Shown piece after piece: positions 37,876 to 47,202 of a stretch of DNA of 64,000 bases. Numbering within the stretch: position 1 is the first letter of the stretch; the number at the start of each line of letters is the position of its first letter. The notes under the pieces are model-generated. The model was not told the DNA's origin. It saw only the letters and a program-made list of their open reading frames with translations, and searched no databases. This DNA comes from Tenacibaculum sp. (GTDB lineage: Bacteria > Bacteroidota > Bacteroidia > Flavobacteriales > Flavobacteriaceae), in assembly GCA_022448525.1 (NCBI GenBank), contig JAKVCX010000005.1:1-64000 (forward strand). The letters are read 5' to 3'. The position numbers and the translations under genes are program-made.

Positions 37876-38148
37876 TACAATTTTTTAAATTCTACAAATC
37901 ATAGATTTTACAGATTAGTTTATATAAATGCGATATGCATTAATTCCAATATGAATTGGATTATTAATAAAATTTAATAAATCTAAGACTGGCTCTTATA
38001 GCAATTATTTAAACTGAAAGTCTGTATTTTCTAATTCGGTTACAAAAGTAATTATTATTGATTTGATAGAAAATTTTTGACGTAGAATTTACCTAAAATT
38101 AACTTTTCATGCTTGTTACGATTAGCTAAAAATTTTGGATGGTCAAAA

Positions 38149-38874
38149 TTAGTTGAATCTTAACATACCATATTTTAATATGCAGTAAATTGCTTTTACA
38201 CCATCTTTCCATCCAATTTTTTTGCCCTCATCATATTTTCTTCCATAATAAGAAATTTCAACTTCCTTTAATCTTAAATTTTTAATTCGTGAAAGTTTAG
38301 CTGTTACCTCTGGTTCAAAGCCGAAACGTTTTTCGGTTAATGGAATAGCTTGAATAATATCCGTCTTTAATAATTTGTAACATGTTTCCATGTCTGTTAA
38401 TTTTAATTTGGAAAATAGATTTGATAAAAATGTTAAAAATTTATTCGCAAAATGATGTGTGAAATAGGATTTTTGATGAGGTTGATTTCCTAAGAATCGT
38501 GATCCATATACAATATCAGCTTCTTCGTTAAGAATAGGTTGTAATAGTTTATTGTATTCATTCGGATCATATTCTAAATCAGCATCCTGAATAATTAAAT
38601 ATTCTCCAGAGGCATGAGATATTGCCTCATGTATGGCACCACCTTTTCCAACATTTTTTTCTAACGGATAAAACTTTACATCTAAATTAGGATTGTCAGA
38701 TATAAATTCTTTTACAATTGCAATTGAGTTATCTTTTGATCCATCATCCACAATAATAAATTCTTTTTGAATATTATTGATTAACTCAACGTTCTTTACC
38801 TTAGTAAGAAGCTTTAACAAGGTGTTTTCTTCGTTATATACTGGGATTAAGATTGAAAGTTTATTGATTAACAT
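38149..38874 (-). CDS. Family 2 glycosyltransferase, dolichol-phosphate-mannose-synthase-like
   Basis: 241-residue GT2 enzyme. The N-terminus LSILIPVYNEENTLLKLL and the EFIIVDDGSKDNS segment bind the nucleotide-sugar. LIIQDADLEYDP provides the DXD-type metal site, and GSRFLG completes the acceptor loop. It is of the short, single-domain type that charges polyprenyl phosphate with a hexose. The gene overlaps the 3' end of the GT-C-like gene by 14 bases, supporting a two-step pathway: this enzyme makes lipid-P-sugar, which the membrane enzyme then transfers. Confidence 0.88.
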   Translation of the reverse strand: MLINKLSILIPVYNEENTLLKLLTKVKNVELINNIQKEFIIVDDGSKDNSIAIVKEFISDNPNLDVKFYPLEKNVGKGGAIHEAISHASGEYLIIQDADLEYDPNEYNKLLQPILNEEADIVYGSRFLGNQPHQKSYFTHHFANKFLTFLSNLFSKLKLTDMETCYKLLKTDIIQAIPLTEKRFGFEPEVTAKLSRIKNLRLKEVEISYYGRKYDEGKKIGWKDGVKAIYCILKYGMLRFN

Positions 38875-40687
38875 TTACAGAGTCTACTTTTATATTATTT
38901 TCATATCTGGATTTTTCTATGATTTGTCCAGCCTTATTTTTCTTTATTACTTCTCCATTTAGTTTTCCATTGGTCCAAGTTCCATGAAGAACTTCACCAT
39001 TTTTGAAACTTAGCTTTCCGTCACCGTGACGAAGATTATTCTTCCATTGTCCCATATATTTTTGACCATCGTCCCAAGTATACGTTCCATAACCATTTCT
39101 TTTTTCATTTTTCCAATCGCCCCAATAACCTAACTCGGAATTAAATTTCATTAAATATGTATTGGGATTAGAAAGTTGTTTAATGATTTTAAATTTTTGA
39201 GGATATCGATCAATAGCAGGAAGTAAATATTTTGAAGTTGAAGAGTAACCTAATTGTTCAACCACAACATAATCAACATTTTTATTTTTAAGGTGTTGAA
39301 TTTGCTCTTCTCTGTTTGTTGTGTTAAGATATCCGGTTACATATTTTCCAGAAAATAAATAAAACAATGATCCTTTACGAGAACATGTTACTGAATTTTG
39401 AGAAGAATTGTTTTTGATCCATTCTGCAAATTCAAAGTAATTTGTGTAACTATTTACGTATTCTGAATTCGCTTTTTTATTGAGTTTTTGAATAGAATTA
39501 AAACCATAATTAGAAAGCCAAGAGATTAATAAAAAACTCATTGTTAAGTTTTGAATTAATTTTCTTTTAGAGGAATTCACTTTTTTCAAAATGAATTTAA
39601 TCATATGAAATATCCCATAAACAAATAAGAAAACTAAAAAGGGAATTAAAGGAAGTAAAAATCGTGTTCCGTACCAAACATATGGCCATAACATGAGTAT
39701 TCCAAAAAATGAGAAAATATAAATAATAACTAAATTTCTATGTTTGGTAAGCTTAAATAAACCCAATAAAATAAACGCAATACAAGTAATACCTATAATC
39801 CATTCTTGAGTATTCGAAGAATTCACGTACAATACCTCTTTGGTGTGAGTTAATGCTGAAGGAATTTCTTTCGTAATATATCTATGAATATTAATAATCA
39901 TTCTTTCGAGAAAATCACGAAAATTTATGGTTCCTAACTCTGGTTGATAAGGGTTTTTGAAAGAAAGTTGACTCGCGTAGGAATTGTGTGAACTTTCATT
40001 TCTTAATAACCAAGGTAAATAAAGAATCATAAAACTTAGAACTGTTACCAAACTATGTTTCCATTTTTTTTGGATAATCAGAATAAAAGTAAAGCTGAAT
40101 AAAAGAGCTATTCCAATTGTTCTGATGTAAAATGAAAATATCAAACAGCCTAAAAACAATAAGAATTTATAGTTTTTTAAAATGGTTTTTTCAAAATCAA
40201 TTCTTATAAATAAGAATAATGATAAAAGTGAAAAGAAAGTAAAAGGTATTTCACTCATCATTATTGTTGAATATTGGAGTAAATGAAAATTAAAAAGGAC
40301 AATTAGGCTACTTATCCATGCAATGAAATTGTTATTTGTAATGTTGATGATAAGATAAAATAGTAAACAAATACAACCAATAAAGAACAATCCATTTGTG
40401 ATTTTAATTACTGAAATTCGATTTGAAATAGTTTTGATTGTAGTAGCTATAATTACCGGGTAGCCAGGAGGAAAGTGAAAGTGTTCTGATTTCGATTTGT
40501 TATGAATGTTTTTATATCCTTCTCCATCAGCGATCGAATTTCCTAGTATATAGTAGTTGGCATTATCTCCACCTAAGCTAATTTTACTGTCAAAAATAGA
40601 GTTATATACTGTCAAAAAGCAAAGAATTAAAGAAAGTAAGTAAACGTAGTTTTGATACTTTTTATACTTACTAATTAAATTCTTCAT
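38861..40687 (-). CDS. GT-C membrane glycosyltransferase (ArnT/GT39-like) with C-terminal MORN repeats
   Basis: 608 residues. Residues about 15-400 hold roughly ten to twelve hydrophobic segments. The first external loop has the acidic residue and the YxxLGNSIADGEGY ... FPPGYP pattern of GT39/GT83 lipid-phosphate-sugar transferases. A soluble domain (about 400-515) follows. The last 75 residues are MORN repeats (YWGDWKNEKRNGYGTY, YMGQWKNNLRHGDGKL, LHGTWTNGKLNGE). MORN repeats fused to a GT-C enzyme are unusual. It overlaps the GT2 gene, which probably supplies its donor. Confidence 0.82.
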   Translation of the reverse strand: MKNLISKYKKYQNYVYLLSLILCFLTVYNSIFDSKISLGGDNANYYILGNSIADGEGYKNIHNKSKSEHFHFPPGYPVIIATTIKTISNRISVIKITNGLFFIGCICLLFYLIINITNNNFIAWISSLIVLFNFHLLQYSTIMMSEIPFTFFSLLSLFLFIRIDFEKTILKNYKFLLFLGCLIFSFYIRTIGIALLFSFTFILIIQKKWKHSLVTVLSFMILYLPWLLRNESSHNSYASQLSFKNPYQPELGTINFRDFLERMIINIHRYITKEIPSALTHTKEVLYVNSSNTQEWIIGITCIAFILLGLFKLTKHRNLVIIYIFSFFGILMLWPYVWYGTRFLLPLIPFLVFLFVYGIFHMIKFILKKVNSSKRKLIQNLTMSFLLISWLSNYGFNSIQKLNKKANSEYVNSYTNYFEFAEWIKNNSSQNSVTCSRKGSLFYLFSGKYVTGYLNTTNREEQIQHLKNKNVDYVVVEQLGYSSTSKYLLPAIDRYPQKFKIIKQLSNPNTYLMKFNSELGYWGDWKNEKRNGYGTYTWDDGQKYMGQWKNNLRHGDGKLSFKNGEVLHGTWTNGKLNGEVIKKNKAGQIIEKSRYENNIKVDSVNVNQ

Positions 40688-40764
40688 GATTTTGAAACAC
40701 TATCGATTTATTGCGATAAATGTAATCAATATAATTACAAATAGAAATGAGTAAAAATGAGAAA

Positions 40765-41559
40765 TTACTCGATTTTTATTTTGCCTAATAAATAAGTTTT
40801 TATAATCTCAAGAAGTTCCATTGTTTCATCAGAAGGATCTATTAGTTTTTTCACATTTAATGTGAGAAATATAAGCGAAACATATTCAGTGTCTTTTACT
40901 TTAAATTCTCTGTTAATGATGAACTTGTGTAGTTTGTTATCGAAAAAATTTGATAATTCTTCTGAACTATAAAAATCAACAATTTCATTTTCTTCCTCGG
41001 TAACTTTAACTACCACTCGTGTGGTCAGAATAAGAAGTTGGTTAAAAAGAATTATTTGTTCTTCTTCTTCATAGTATTCTGCAAGAATCGGGACTAAGTT
41101 TTTACCCGGAAATTGAGTGTTCCAAAATGTGTTTTTTATGGATAGTAATCGTTCAACTTTAGATTCTTCTGAAATCATCCCGTACACAAAAAGAAAATAA
41201 ATTGATAGAATAATCGTAACAAGCGTTATTACTTTTTCAATAGCTCCTAAAGGCCAATTTAGATTGCGTAAATAATAATGATAGGGGTTTATATGACTAC
41301 TCAATAAAAAATTTTCATCCAAGAAAAAATTAAATATGCAAAGTAGAAAACCGAGAAAAGATAAATAAACTGCCGCATAATTTTTAATTATGTTTTTTCT
41401 ATTTAACGGTATTTTGTAACTACCAAGTTCAATCATTCTATTATGAACAAAATAGCTTTGGTAAGGTAAAATAGGCAGTCCAGCAATAACTAAAAAACGT
41501 GTTGTAATAAATTGTTTTCCCGTTCTTTCCGAATATAAAAGACTTTTAATTCCAATCAT
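40765..41559 (-). CDS. Predicted membrane protein, unknown function
   Basis: 264 residues. The first 45 residues (SERTGKQFITTRFLVIAGLPILPYQSYFV) look like a short conserved N-terminal module seen before transmembrane helices. Two hydrophobic segments follow at about residues 62-84 and 110-130. The soluble C-terminal half contains several beta-prone stretches and acidic patches. No recognised domain. It lies 77 bases upstream of the GT-C gene on the same strand and could belong to that unit, but a separate transcript is equally possible. Confidence 0.6.
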   Translation of the reverse strand: MIGIKSLLYSERTGKQFITTRFLVIAGLPILPYQSYFVHNRMIELGSYKIPLNRKNIIKNYAAVYLSFLGFLLCIFNFFLDENFLLSSHINPYHYYLRNLNWPLGAIEKVITLVTIILSIYFLFVYGMISEESKVERLLSIKNTFWNTQFPGKNLVPILAEYYEEEEQIILFNQLLILTTRVVVKVTEEENEIVDFYSSEELSNFFDNKLHKFIINREFKVKDTEYVSLIFLTLNVKKLIDPSDETMELLEIIKTYLLGKIKIE

Positions 41560-41630
41560 AGCAAGTATTAGTATTCTTATTTAGCAATTATTTAGACGGA
41601 AGTAAATATATGGAGAAAATTTATCGAAGG

Positions 41631-41663
41631 AAACAAAAAAGCTCATCAATATTGATGAGCTTA
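41631..41663 (-). terminator. Terminator (copy 1 of a duplicated 32-bp hairpin)
   Basis: A 20-bp perfect palindrome GCTCATCAATATTGATGAGC (41641-41660) sits behind an A-run. On the minus strand this gives stem plus T-run, ending the barrel transcript (41669). The same 32 bases recur exactly at 44549-44580. Confidence 0.85.
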
Positions 41664-41668
41664 TCTTT

Positions 41669-43099
41669 TTAATAATTGAGAACTACATTTATAAATGCTC
41701 CTGTCCAGAGAGCGGTTTCGTCTACTATAGTTGAAATTCCATCTCCTGCAACAGAAAGACTAAATCCTGCATTCACATAAATATTTTTAGTTACTACTTT
41801 GTTATATTCAATGAAAAAATCATCAGCTAAATGAGCATTAAGTACTCCGGATACGACAGTCGGAATACCATCAGAAAATTCTACACGGGCCGCTTGTCCA
41901 AATTGAATTGGACTTAATAATTGGTGTGCTCGTATATGTGTATATCGTAACGTGATTATATCTCTAGGTTTTATTTGAAACTTACCAGTTAGTCCATGTG
42001 CTTGTACATTAGAATTAATAAAAACCATAGAAGATTTTGATCCAGTAGACCACGCACTTGGTGAGCCTTCAAAATATAAAGGATCAAAGCGTTCTAATCC
42101 ATCGGTATTTGGATCATCTCCTGAAAAAACTTGATATGAATACATTACTGTAGGTTTCCATTTGGTTTGAGGAAATTCATGTCCCAACTGTATTCTTCCA
42201 CCCCAAGAATTGAGGTTTATTCTGGAATTCCACTGATATGCGGCATCAAAACCGAAAAACAAATTTTTTAGTTTGTTTTTGAACGGATTGTTTCTAGCGT
42301 ATAAGTTTAGCGCATTTAAGTTTTCTCTACTTCCAGGTGTAATTATCGGAGCTCCAATTCCATTTGGAGCAGCTTTTGGATAGGGAGCTTGTGATGAAAT
42401 AACATTAATATAGGAAAGTCCGATATAACTATTTTTTGAGGCGAAGTAATTAATATCAGAACCTATTAGCGCGTTATCAGTATCATTTGAAGGTAATTCG
42501 TTTGGTGCTAAGTAGAAAAATTTACTGTTTAGTTTTTTATAATTCATTTCTAAAAGTCCCGCATATTGCCAAGCCTTTCTCGGTCCAAATTTTAAAGCTC
42601 CTCGTTCAAACCCACTTGATGCTCCATTCGAGATTAGCATTCCTGTACCAAGTTTTAATTCCTGTGAACCTAAAACCGTATGAAAAGAAAAGGCATCAGA
42701 GAATTTAGTTTTGTAACCTATATGAGCTTCTTCAAGTGTTATTCTTCCAGTATTTGCTTCATCGAAGGCGTCTGTACCTAGAGTATGTGAACCAACAATA
42801 GAAACTTTTGTGTACAGTTTATTTTTGGAGTTAATATCATAGATAAATCCAATCCCTGGTTTAAGATACGATTCTATCCATTGTGTGTCTGAATCGTAAT
42901 CTAAAGTTGGTGTATCAGCAAGATTCCAAAACAAATTTGTTTCTGCAACTAAATTAATTCCAGTTTGTAAATAACCTCGTAATTCTGTTTTTGAATTTTT
43001 ATGAAATAGTAACGGGTTTTGCTGTTGTGCAGTTATTGATGTAACATATAATATTACTGTAAATAAAAGACAAGTCTTTATAGTTTTTATGAATCTCAT
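41669..43099 (-). CDS. Outer-membrane barrel, alginate-export/porin-like
   Basis: 476 residues with a signal peptide (cleavage near SITAQ, about residue 25). Its many long amphipathic strands (TELRGYLQTGINLVAETN, RITLEEAHIGYKTKFSDAFSFHTVLGSQELKLGTG, IITLRYTHIRAHQL) and a terminal aromatic-rich strand resemble the alginate_exp/AlgE-type 16-18-strand barrels used for transport of acidic polysaccharide or small solutes. The resemblance is by pattern only. It is 5 bases downstream of the serine-hydrolase gene, so co-expressed with it. Confidence 0.7.
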   Translation of the reverse strand: MRFIKTIKTCLLFTVILYVTSITAQQQNPLLFHKNSKTELRGYLQTGINLVAETNLFWNLADTPTLDYDSDTQWIESYLKPGIGFIYDINSKNKLYTKVSIVGSHTLGTDAFDEANTGRITLEEAHIGYKTKFSDAFSFHTVLGSQELKLGTGMLISNGASSGFERGALKFGPRKAWQYAGLLEMNYKKLNSKFFYLAPNELPSNDTDNALIGSDINYFASKNSYIGLSYINVISSQAPYPKAAPNGIGAPIITPGSRENLNALNLYARNNPFKNKLKNLFFGFDAAYQWNSRINLNSWGGRIQLGHEFPQTKWKPTVMYSYQVFSGDDPNTDGLERFDPLYFEGSPSAWSTGSKSSMVFINSNVQAHGLTGKFQIKPRDIITLRYTHIRAHQLLSPIQFGQAARVEFSDGIPTVVSGVLNAHLADDFFIEYNKVVTKNIYVNAGFSLSVAGDGISTIVDETALWTGAFINVVLNY

Positions 43100-43104
43100 A
43101 GTTG

Positions 43105-44406
43105 CTATTTATTCATTAAATAATCTGCTACAGCTTGATAAGCCGGTAAAGAGGTTGGATCAATTTTTGCGTTTTTTGCCTCTGGATGAGATGCGAAACG
43201 AACAATAACCATTTCAGCTGCTGGATCAATATATATTGTTTGTCCGTGTACTCCGCGAGCGGCAAATGCTCCATTTTTATTATGTGTAATCCACCACATG
43301 TTTCTATAGCTCCAATTATTTAAAGATGAGTAGACGGATTTTTTAAATGCTTGTTGACTTCCACCTCGCATAATATCTTCGATTAAGGATTTCGGTAAAA
43401 TTTGCTTTTTATTGAAATATCCTTTTTTACGAATCATTTCACCAAACATTCCCATGTCACGCATGTTTGCGCTAAATCCACCACCAGCAAAAGCGATTCC
43501 TGATGCGTCTACTTGATAATAACCATCTACATGCGTTCCTAACGGTTTCCATAATTTTTCAGAAAGTAATCGAGTAAGACTTTTTCCAGTAACTCGAGAT
43601 ATTATCCACCCCATTACATCAGTATTTACTGTTTTATAGGCAAATACTTCTCCATGTTTTCCTTTATCTTTTTGTACTGTTTGCAGATATTCGAAGTAAT
43701 TTTTTGGTCCAGCGTAATTTTCAGGTTTCGGAAGTGGGTTTCCGGCAGCCGAGAAAATCCAAACTTCAGCTTTTGGATCAGAATAATCTTCACTGTATTT
43801 TAGACTCGTTGTCATATCTAATATTTCACGAATTGTAGCATCACCAAAAGCACTATTTTTTAATTCTGGAATATAAAAATCTGCAGTTTTATTTTCATCG
43901 AGTAAACCTTCGCTAACTAACATCGCTCCTAATGTTCCGGTGAAAGTTTTACTCACCGACATTGCGGCATGTATACCTTCTGGTTTTAGAGCTCCAAAAT
44001 ATTTCTCATAGATGATTTTACCTTTATGAAGAATTAGAATTCCGTCAGTATAGTTTTTGTAAAGAGATTCAGACCAACTCATCTTGATATTACTTTCTAG
44101 TGGAGTGAATTCAAGTTTATCGATTTTAGGATCTAATTTAACTTTGAAATTATAACGATTCTTTTGTGCTGCTGAAACTTCTGTTGTTGGAAGGAATTGA
44201 CGCATATGGCAGACACTATAGCGTAAGGCAGGGAATTTAAAAAAACTTCCATCGGAAGCAAGAGCCAAGGTTTTTTCTGAAGTTGGAAAACCTTGCATCC
44301 AACCCATTTTCATAGGGTCGGATTCTTGAGCATTTAAATATTTTTGGCTGAATAAAGCTGTAGCATTTAAAAAAAAGGTAAGTAATAGTAAGGTAGTTTT
44401 TTTCAT
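43105..44406 (-). CDS. Exported serine hydrolase, beta-lactamase / 6-aminohexanoate-dimer-hydrolase family
   Basis: 433 residues from the ATG at 44406; an in-frame ATG 30 bases upstream would spoil the signal peptide (MKKTTLLLLTFFLNATALFSQ). The SxxK catalytic motif SVSKTF lies near residue 158, with Tyr and Trp-rich active-site segments after it (MWWITHN) and HGQTIYIDPAAEMVIVRFASH as the KTG-like strand. These are class C beta-lactamase-fold enzymes that act on esters or amides. The substrate is unknown. Paired with the barrel gene 5 bases downstream, possibly a hydrolyse-then-transport unit. Confidence 0.85.
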   Translation of the reverse strand: MKKTTLLLLTFFLNATALFSQKYLNAQESDPMKMGWMQGFPTSEKTLALASDGSFFKFPALRYSVCHMRQFLPTTEVSAAQKNRYNFKVKLDPKIDKLEFTPLESNIKMSWSESLYKNYTDGILILHKGKIIYEKYFGALKPEGIHAAMSVSKTFTGTLGAMLVSEGLLDENKTADFYIPELKNSAFGDATIREILDMTTSLKYSEDYSDPKAEVWIFSAAGNPLPKPENYAGPKNYFEYLQTVQKDKGKHGEVFAYKTVNTDVMGWIISRVTGKSLTRLLSEKLWKPLGTHVDGYYQVDASGIAFAGGGFSANMRDMGMFGEMIRKKGYFNKKQILPKSLIEDIMRGGSQQAFKKSVYSSLNNWSYRNMWWITHNKNGAFAARGVHGQTIYIDPAAEMVIVRFASHPEAKNAKIDPTSLPAYQAVADYLMNK

Positions 44407-44548
44407 GTTTAATACTTTGAAAAAATTAAGAATCATTGAGAGAATTCTTTTGTAGTACTAAGAGATTCTCAAGAGGTTCTTAAAAGATTTATTAGTTGAA
44501 TTTATTTCCTTTAAAGATAAGGCTTATTCGTTTTTGTATCAAGCTGTA

Positions 44549-44584
44549 AAACAAAAAAGCTCATCAATATTGATGAGCTTTTTG
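44549..44584 (-). terminator. Terminator (copy 2 of the duplicated hairpin)
   Basis: Contains the same 20-bp palindrome as 41641-41660 (here 44559-44578), with identical flanks for 32 bases in total. It lies downstream of the acyl-CoA dehydrogenase gene (stop at 44605), which it should terminate. Confidence 0.85.
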
Positions 44585-44604
44585 TTATATATGTAGTTGT
44601 AAAA

Positions 44605-45747
44605 CTATTCTTTAATTAAACTTCTAGAAATTACAATTTTTTGAATTTCAGAAGTTCCTTCATAAATCTGAGTAATTTTTGCATCACGCATTAAACGCTC
44701 AACGTGGTATTCTTTAACGAATCCATTTCCACCGTGAATCTGTACAGCTTCAACTGTGTGTTCCATTGCTACTTTAGAAGCATATAATTTTGCCATAGCT
44801 CCAGAACGATCGTAATTGTTTCCAGAATCTTTATCACATGCAGCCTGCATTACTAAATGACGAGCAGCTGTAATATCAGTATACATATCAGCTAATTTAA
44901 ATGCGATCGCTTGGTGATTACAAATTTCAGTTCCAAAAGCTTTACGCTCTTTAGAATATTTTAATGCTAATTCGTAAGCTCCTGAAGCAATACCTAAGGC
45001 TTGAGCAGCAATACCAATACGTCCTCCTGATAAAGTTTTCATTGCGAATTTAAATCCAAATCCATCTTCACCGATTCTATTTTCTTTTGGAACTTTTACA
45101 TCGTTAAATTGTAAAGTATGTGTATCAGAACCACGAATTCCTAATTTATCTTCTTTTGGTCCAATATGGAATCCTTCCATTCCTTTTTCAACGATAAACG
45201 CATTAATTCCTCTGTGTCCTTTTTCTCTATCTGTTTGAGCAATTACTAAATAAACATCAGAACGTCCACCATTTGTAATCCAGTTCTTAGTTCCGTTTAA
45301 TAAGTAGTAATCTCCTTTGTCTTCTGCAGTCGTTGCTTGAGAAGTTGCATCAGATCCAGCTTCTGGTTCACTTAAACAAAAAGCACCAATAGATTCACCA
45401 GTAGCTAACTTCGTTAAATATTTTTGTTTTTGCTCTTCAGTTCCGTATGCTTCTAAACCGTAACATACTAAAGAGTTGTTTACAGATACCATTACAGAAG
45501 CAGAAGCGTCTATTTTAGAAAGCTCTTCCATAATTAATACGTAAGAAATAGTATCCATTCCGCTTCCTCCGTACTTTGGATCTACCATTACACCCATAAA
45601 TCCAAGTTCTCCCATTTTACGAACTAATTCATCTGGGAATTCTTGTTTATCATCTCTTTCAATAACACCTGGTAATAATTCATTTTGTGCAAAGTCGCGA
45701 GCAGCATCACGTATCATTAAATGCTCTTCTGTAAGATTAAAATCCAT
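44605..45747 (-). CDS. Acyl-CoA dehydrogenase (short/medium chain type)
   Basis: Oxidises acyl-CoA to trans-2-enoyl-CoA, passing electrons to electron-transfer flavoprotein through FAD. 380 residues, usual length. LSEPEAGSDATSQATTAE and WITNGG contribute FAD binding; the catalytic glutamate sits in the C-terminal IYEGTSEIQKIVISR signature. The N-terminal AQNELLPGVIERD and the MGELGFMGV segments match butyryl/short-branched-chain enzymes. Monocistronic, divergent from anmK and ended by the duplicated hairpin. Confidence 0.94.
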   Translation of the reverse strand: MDFNLTEEHLMIRDAARDFAQNELLPGVIERDDKQEFPDELVRKMGELGFMGVMVDPKYGGSGMDTISYVLIMEELSKIDASASVMVSVNNSLVCYGLEAYGTEEQKQKYLTKLATGESIGAFCLSEPEAGSDATSQATTAEDKGDYYLLNGTKNWITNGGRSDVYLVIAQTDREKGHRGINAFIVEKGMEGFHIGPKEDKLGIRGSDTHTLQFNDVKVPKENRIGEDGFGFKFAMKTLSGGRIGIAAQALGIASGAYELALKYSKERKAFGTEICNHQAIAFKLADMYTDITAARHLVMQAACDKDSGNNYDRSGAMAKLYASKVAMEHTVEAVQIHGGNGFVKEYHVERLMRDAKITQIYEGTSEIQKIVISRSLIKE

Positions 45748-45841
45748 TCTAAATCGTTGTAGTTATAAATTATTCTTAAAAAATGTTCCCAAAGATACTC
45801 CTTTAATATTATTTTTTCAAAAGCTTTTATAATTTTACATT

Positions 45842-46918
45842 ATGCAGAATGAGTATAAATATGTGATCGGATTAATGTCCGGAACTTCACTAGATGGATT
45901 AGATTTAGTTTATGTGAAATTTAATAAAAAAAACTATAAAGATTTTCAAATTCTTAAGGGCGCAACAGAATCATATACAGCTTGTTGGAAGGAAACGTTG
46001 CAACATGCAATTCACAAGTCAAAAGAAGATTTAGATTGTATGCATATTGAGTATGGTCAGCTTCTAGGGGAAATGACAGACGAGTTCATAAAAGAGCATA
46101 ATATTTGTAATGTTGATTTTATTGCTTCACATGGACATACGGTTTTTCATCAACCAGATAAGGGAATTACACTTCAAATAGGAGATGGACAAAAGATAGC
46201 TGATGTTACAAATTGTAAAGTAATTTGTGATTTTAGAACTCAAGATGTTAAATTAAAAGGACAAGGGGCTCCTTTAGTACCAATTGGTGACGAGCTGTTG
46301 TTTTCAGAATATGATTATTGTTTAAATCTTGGAGGTTTTGCGAATGTGTCTTTTAAGAAAAATGGAGAAAGAATCGCGTTTGATATCTGCCCTGTAAACA
46401 TTGTGATGAATCATTACACCAAGAAAATTGGTTTAGAATATGATGAAGGAGGAAAAATAGCGGCTACAGGTACAGTTAATGAAGAATTATTAAATGAATT
46501 AAATTCTTTAGCCTTTTATAAAAAAAATCCGCCTAAATCTTTAGGATTAGAATGGGTTCAACAAGTTGTATTCCCGATAATTAACAATTTAGAAACAGAT
46601 GTTCCAACAATTTTAAGAACATTTGTAACTCATGCTGCGGAACAAATTGGTAAGATTTTTGAGAAGTCAGAAAAGGTTTTAGCTACCGGTGGAGGAACTT
46701 ATAATAGTTTTTTAATAAAGGAAATTGAACGATTTTCTAATAGGGAAATTAAAATGGCCGATGCAGCTATCATAGAGTTTAAAGAAGCATTAATATTTGC
46801 CTTTCTAGGATTACTGAAGGAAAATAATGAAATTAATTGTTTGAGTTCGGTTACAGGTGCTGTAAAAGATCATTCATCAGGAAGAGTTTTTTTGCCGCAG
46901 GAGATGGATAGAATATAG
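45842..46918 (+). CDS. anmK: Anhydro-N-acetylmuramic acid kinase
   Basis: Converts 1,6-anhydro-MurNAc from peptidoglycan turnover to MurNAc-6-phosphate. The 358-residue protein has the signature GLMSGTSLDGLD (residues 10-21), DFIASHGHTVFHQP, LNLGGFANVSF and the C-terminal LATGGGTYNSFLIKEI. It is divergent from the acyl-CoA dehydrogenase gene across a 94-base gap. A TAATTTTA element at 45830-45837 is a one-mismatch -7 box, but no -33 match was found. A stem-loop follows the stop. Confidence 0.94.
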   Translation: MQNEYKYVIGLMSGTSLDGLDLVYVKFNKKNYKDFQILKGATESYTACWKETLQHAIHKSKEDLDCMHIEYGQLLGEMTDEFIKEHNICNVDFIASHGHTVFHQPDKGITLQIGDGQKIADVTNCKVICDFRTQDVKLKGQGAPLVPIGDELLFSEYDYCLNLGGFANVSFKKNGERIAFDICPVNIVMNHYTKKIGLEYDEGGKIAATGTVNEELLNELNSLAFYKKNPPKSLGLEWVQQVVFPIINNLETDVPTILRTFVTHAAEQIGKIFEKSEKVLATGGGTYNSFLIKEIERFSNREIKMADAAIIEFKEALIFAFLGLLKENNEINCLSSVTGAVKDHSSGRVFLPQEMDRI

Positions 46919-46953
46919 AGTTAATAAAAAAATGTTAAAAGAAGTAAAAAACG

Positions 46954-46985
46954 AAGGAAACTTTTTGGGTATAAAAAGTTTCCTT
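46954..46985 (+). terminator. Stem-loop after anmK
   Basis: AAGGAAACTTTTT (46954-46966) pairs with AAAAAGTTTCCTT (46973-46985), a 13-bp perfect stem with a 6-base loop. The T-run after it is weak on the plus strand; on the minus strand a good T-run follows. It probably ends anmK transcription. Confidence 0.65.
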
Positions 46986-47079
46986 GTTAAATTAGCGCCG
47001 AATTAATAAGAAACAATAATTCATACTGTTTCATGAATTTTGTATCGATATTTGTAATACTTAACGACTTTTTTTTTGG

Positions 47080-47087
47080 TAAGTTTG
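47080..47087 (+). promoter_or_regulatory. Candidate -7 element for the amino-acid dehydrogenase gene
   Basis: TAAGTTTG is an exact TAnnTTTG match. The nearest TTG (47052-47054) is 25 bases upstream, slightly beyond the usual range. It would give a leader of about 110 bases, long for this organism, in which I saw no riboswitch-like structure. Confidence 0.4.
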
Positions 47088-47202
47088 CCTGATAAGATAA
47101 AAATTTAAATAAAACAGAAATGACACAACTTTAGCTTACATGATTTAAAAATAACAGAACGCACAAACTAAGAATTAAACAAACCTTAACTTATTTTAAA
47201 TC

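Noticed and set aside
37966..37985. Short inverted repeat (TCCAAT, 4 bases, ATTGGA) upstream of the T9SS propeller gene
   Set aside because: Six base pairs in AT-rich sequence is within chance expectation; no promoter match nearby.
46990..47202. Possible riboswitch in the leader of the amino-acid dehydrogenase gene
   Set aside because: No conserved stem arrangement or known riboswitch core could be recognised; only an AT-rich leader with one -7-like element.
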